From an uncultured Pelagibacteraceae bacterium (GTDB lineage Bacteria > Pseudomonadota > Alphaproteobacteria > Pelagibacterales > Pelagibacteraceae), in contig CABYCN010000004.1 in NCBI GenBank assembly GCA_902517455.1, positions 1-48,190 on the forward strand: 48,190 bases of DNA, in the 5' to 3' direction. A program made the position numbers and the translations under genes. This document shows, one piece after another, positions 46,451-48,190 of the stretch. How positions within the stretch are numbered: position 1 is the first letter of the stretch; every line of letters starts with the position of its first letter. A model generated the notes under the pieces. It had not been told where the DNA came from. It ran no database searches and worked only from the letters and a program-made list of their open reading frames with translations.

Positions 46451-48190
46451 TTACTTAAAAACATCTTTAATAATTTCTTGCTGTTGAGAGATATGTCTTT
46501 TCATATATCCTGTTGCGGGAGATGCATCCGGACTTCTTCCAATATAAGAAATTTGATTATTATTAGCCTTAATATTATCCAATGTCCATTGGATATAATC
46601 TCTGACAGAAAACCAAGCTCCCATGTTTTTTGGTTCTTCCTGACACCAAAGAAACTGAGCTGTTTTAGCATAAGGTTTTAATTCATTTGCTAAGGCTTTT
46701 GCTGGAAAAGGATAAAGTTGCTCTATTCTATAAAAAACAATGTCATCTCTTTTTAGTTTTTCCCTAGCCTCAACTAAATCAAAATATATTTTACCTGAGC
46801 ACAAAATTACTTTTTTTATTTCATTTGCTTTTTTCAATTTTATAAATCCCTTTGTATTAGGATCAATTGCGTGATCCCATAAAACTCTATGAAATGAATT
46901 TTCTTTGCTAAAATCCTCTAAGTCAGACACACAAAATTTATGACGTAATAAAGATTTTGGCGTCATTATTATCAAAGGTTTTCTAAAGTCTCTGTGCATC
47001 TGTCTCCTCAATGCATGAAAATAATTTGCAGGTGAAGTGCAATTCATCACTTGCATATTATCGTTTGAACATAATTGTAAAAATCTTTCTAATCTAGCTG
47101 ATGAGTGCTCTGGACCTTGGCCTTCATATCCATGAGGCAACAACATAACCAGGCCTGAAGCTCTAGACCATTTTCTCTCTCCAGATGCAATAAATTGATC
47201 TATAACTACTTGAGCACCGTTTGCAAAATCACCAAACTGAGCTTCCCATAATGTAAGGGTATTTGGTTCTACTAAACTATAACCATATTCAAAACCTAAA
47301 ACAGCTAGTTCTGATAAAAAGCTATCTACTACTTCAAATTTTTTTTGGTTTGATGATATATTGTTTAGAGGTACATATCTTGAATTATCTAATTGATCCC
47401 TTAAGACTGAATGTCTTTGACTAAAAGTTCCCCTACCAGTATCTTGACCCACTAACCTAACTGGATAACCTTCCTCTAACAAAGAAGCAAAAGCAAGAGA
47501 CTCGGCAGTTGACCAATCAATTTTTTTTTCATTATAAACAGATAACTTCCTATTATTGAAAATTTTTGAGATAGTTTTATGAATATTTATTTCAGTTGGA
47601 ATCGTGTTAATTTCATTAGAAATTTCTTTTAATCGTTCAGTGTTGTAACCAGTTACACCTCTTTTATCTTTACCTTTTGCTGGTTTATAGCGAGACCAAG
47701 TGCCCTCAAACCATTCTATTTTTGGCTTATAGTTCCTAGCATTTTTAAATTGATCATCTAATAAATCTTTAAACTTTTTCATTTCATTATTTAAAAATTC
47801 ATTCGATATGGAACCTTCACTAACAAGTTTTTGACCATAAACTTTTATTGAAGATGGATGAGAACGTATCTTTTTATACATAAGAGGTTGAGTAAAAGAA
47901 GGTTCATCTCCTTCATTATGACCAAACCTTCTGTAACAAATTAAATCTATTACTACATCTCTGTTAAATTTTAATCTAAAATCTGTAGCTATTCTAGCAG
48001 CATAAACTACGGCCTCGGGGTCATCACCATTTACATGAATAATAGGCGCTTCAACCATTTTTGCTACATCTGAAGGATAAGGAGAGGATCTGGCAAATCT
48101 CGGGCTTGTTGTAAAACCTATTTGATTATTTATAATTATATGAATTGTTCCCCCTGTATTATGGCCGGGCAGACCTGACATAGCAAAACA
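46451..48190 (-). CDS. sucA: 2-oxoglutarate dehydrogenase E1 component (5' part outside the window)
   Basis: The frame stays open to the last base of the window (three codons beyond the Met at 48181), so this is the C-terminal 580 or so residues of a protein usually about 930-980 long. Visible are the thiamine-diphosphate region G-L-P-G-H-N-T-G-G-T-I-H-I-I-I-N-N-Q-I-G-F-T-T, R-R-F-G-H-N-E-G-D-E-P, G-Q-D-T-G-R-G-T-F-S-Q-R-H, and L-P-H-G-Y-E-G-Q-G-P-E-H-S-S-A-R. It decarboxylates 2-oxoglutarate in the TCA cycle and heads the sucA-sucB-lpdA run. Confidence 0.98.
   Translation of the reverse strand, partial: CFAMSGLPGHNTGGTIHIIINNQIGFTTSPRFARSSPYPSDVAKMVEAPIIHVNGDDPEAVVYAARIATDFRLKFNRDVVIDLICYRRFGHNEGDEPSFTQPLMYKKIRSHPSSIKVYGQKLVSEGSISNEFLNNEMKKFKDLLDDQFKNARNYKPKIEWFEGTWSRYKPAKGKDKRGVTGYNTERLKEISNEINTIPTEINIHKTISKIFNNRKLSVYNEKKIDWSTAESLAFASLLEEGYPVRLVGQDTGRGTFSQRHSVLRDQLDNSRYVPLNNISSNQKKFEVVDSFLSELAVLGFEYGYSLVEPNTLTLWEAQFGDFANGAQVVIDQFIASGERKWSRASGLVMLLPHGYEGQGPEHSSARLERFLQLCSNDNMQVMNCTSPANYFHALRRQMHRDFRKPLIIMTPKSLLRHKFCVSDLEDFSKENSFHRVLWDHAIDPNTKGFIKLKKANEIKKVILCSGKIYFDLVEAREKLKRDDIVFYRIEQLYPFPAKALANELKPYAKTAQFLWCQEEPKNMGAWFSVRDYIQWTLDNIKANNNQISYIGRSPDASPATGYMKRHISQQQEIIKDVFK

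Overview
The window reads as a piece of chromosome from a free-living marine alphaproteobacterium of the SAR11 (Pelagibacterales) type. This is an inference from strong A+T bias, lysine/asparagine/isoleucine-rich proteins, almost no spacer DNA, overlapping convergent genes, a class I lysyl-tRNA synthetase, a SAM-II riboswitch ahead of metX, and typical alphaproteobacterial gene neighbourhoods (priA-atpHAGDC, obgE-proB-proA-nadD-rsfS, chvI-chvG...ahcY, tsaE-amgK-murU). I see no phage, insertion sequence, CRISPR array, tRNA or rRNA. No stretch longer than 300 bases lacks a gene; the longest spacer (27665-27855, 191 bp) holds the riboswitch.

Layout. 1-3815: the 3' part of an RND efflux pump, then on the other strand a transglycosylase-like lipoprotein and a VanZ-like membrane protein. 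3861-4574: phosphoglycerate mutase. 4552-13039 (all minus): polA, the ChvI/ChvG two-component pair, ahcY, tsaE, and the amgK-murU cell-wall sugar salvage pair. 13086-14193: the biotin transporter bioY and the response regulator regA. 14338-18512: a four-gene polyamine operon (ornithine decarboxylase family, deoxyhypusine synthase-like protein, aguB, aguA). 18514-22041 (minus): lysS, pyrD, rpmB and a queuosine-precursor transporter. 22130-25689: a TrkH K+ channel, an AmpG-like permease and a cytosolic NlpC/P60 peptidase. 25686-27664 (minus): hisC and tyrA. 27739-30294: promoter, SAM-II riboswitch, metX, metW, gloB. 30305-36881: rplU, rpmA, obgE, proB, proA, nadD, rsfS, ctpA, rppH. 36874-41659 (minus): atpHAGDC. 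41767-48190 (minus): sucA (cut by the window end), sucB, lpdA, priA.

Working together. Cell-wall turnover recurs: an outer-membrane transglycosylase-like lipoprotein, an AmpG-type importer, a cytosolic muropeptide peptidase, and AmgK-MurU, which would return MurNAc to UDP-MurNAc. Sulfur and methyl metabolism appears as SAM-controlled metX/metW plus ahcY. The 2-oxoglutarate dehydrogenase genes and the F1 part of ATP synthase flank priA. The least ordinary block is the polyamine operon, where a homologue of a eukaryotic/archaeal protein-modifying enzyme sits among small-molecule polyamine genes, in a bacterium that should have no eIF5A.
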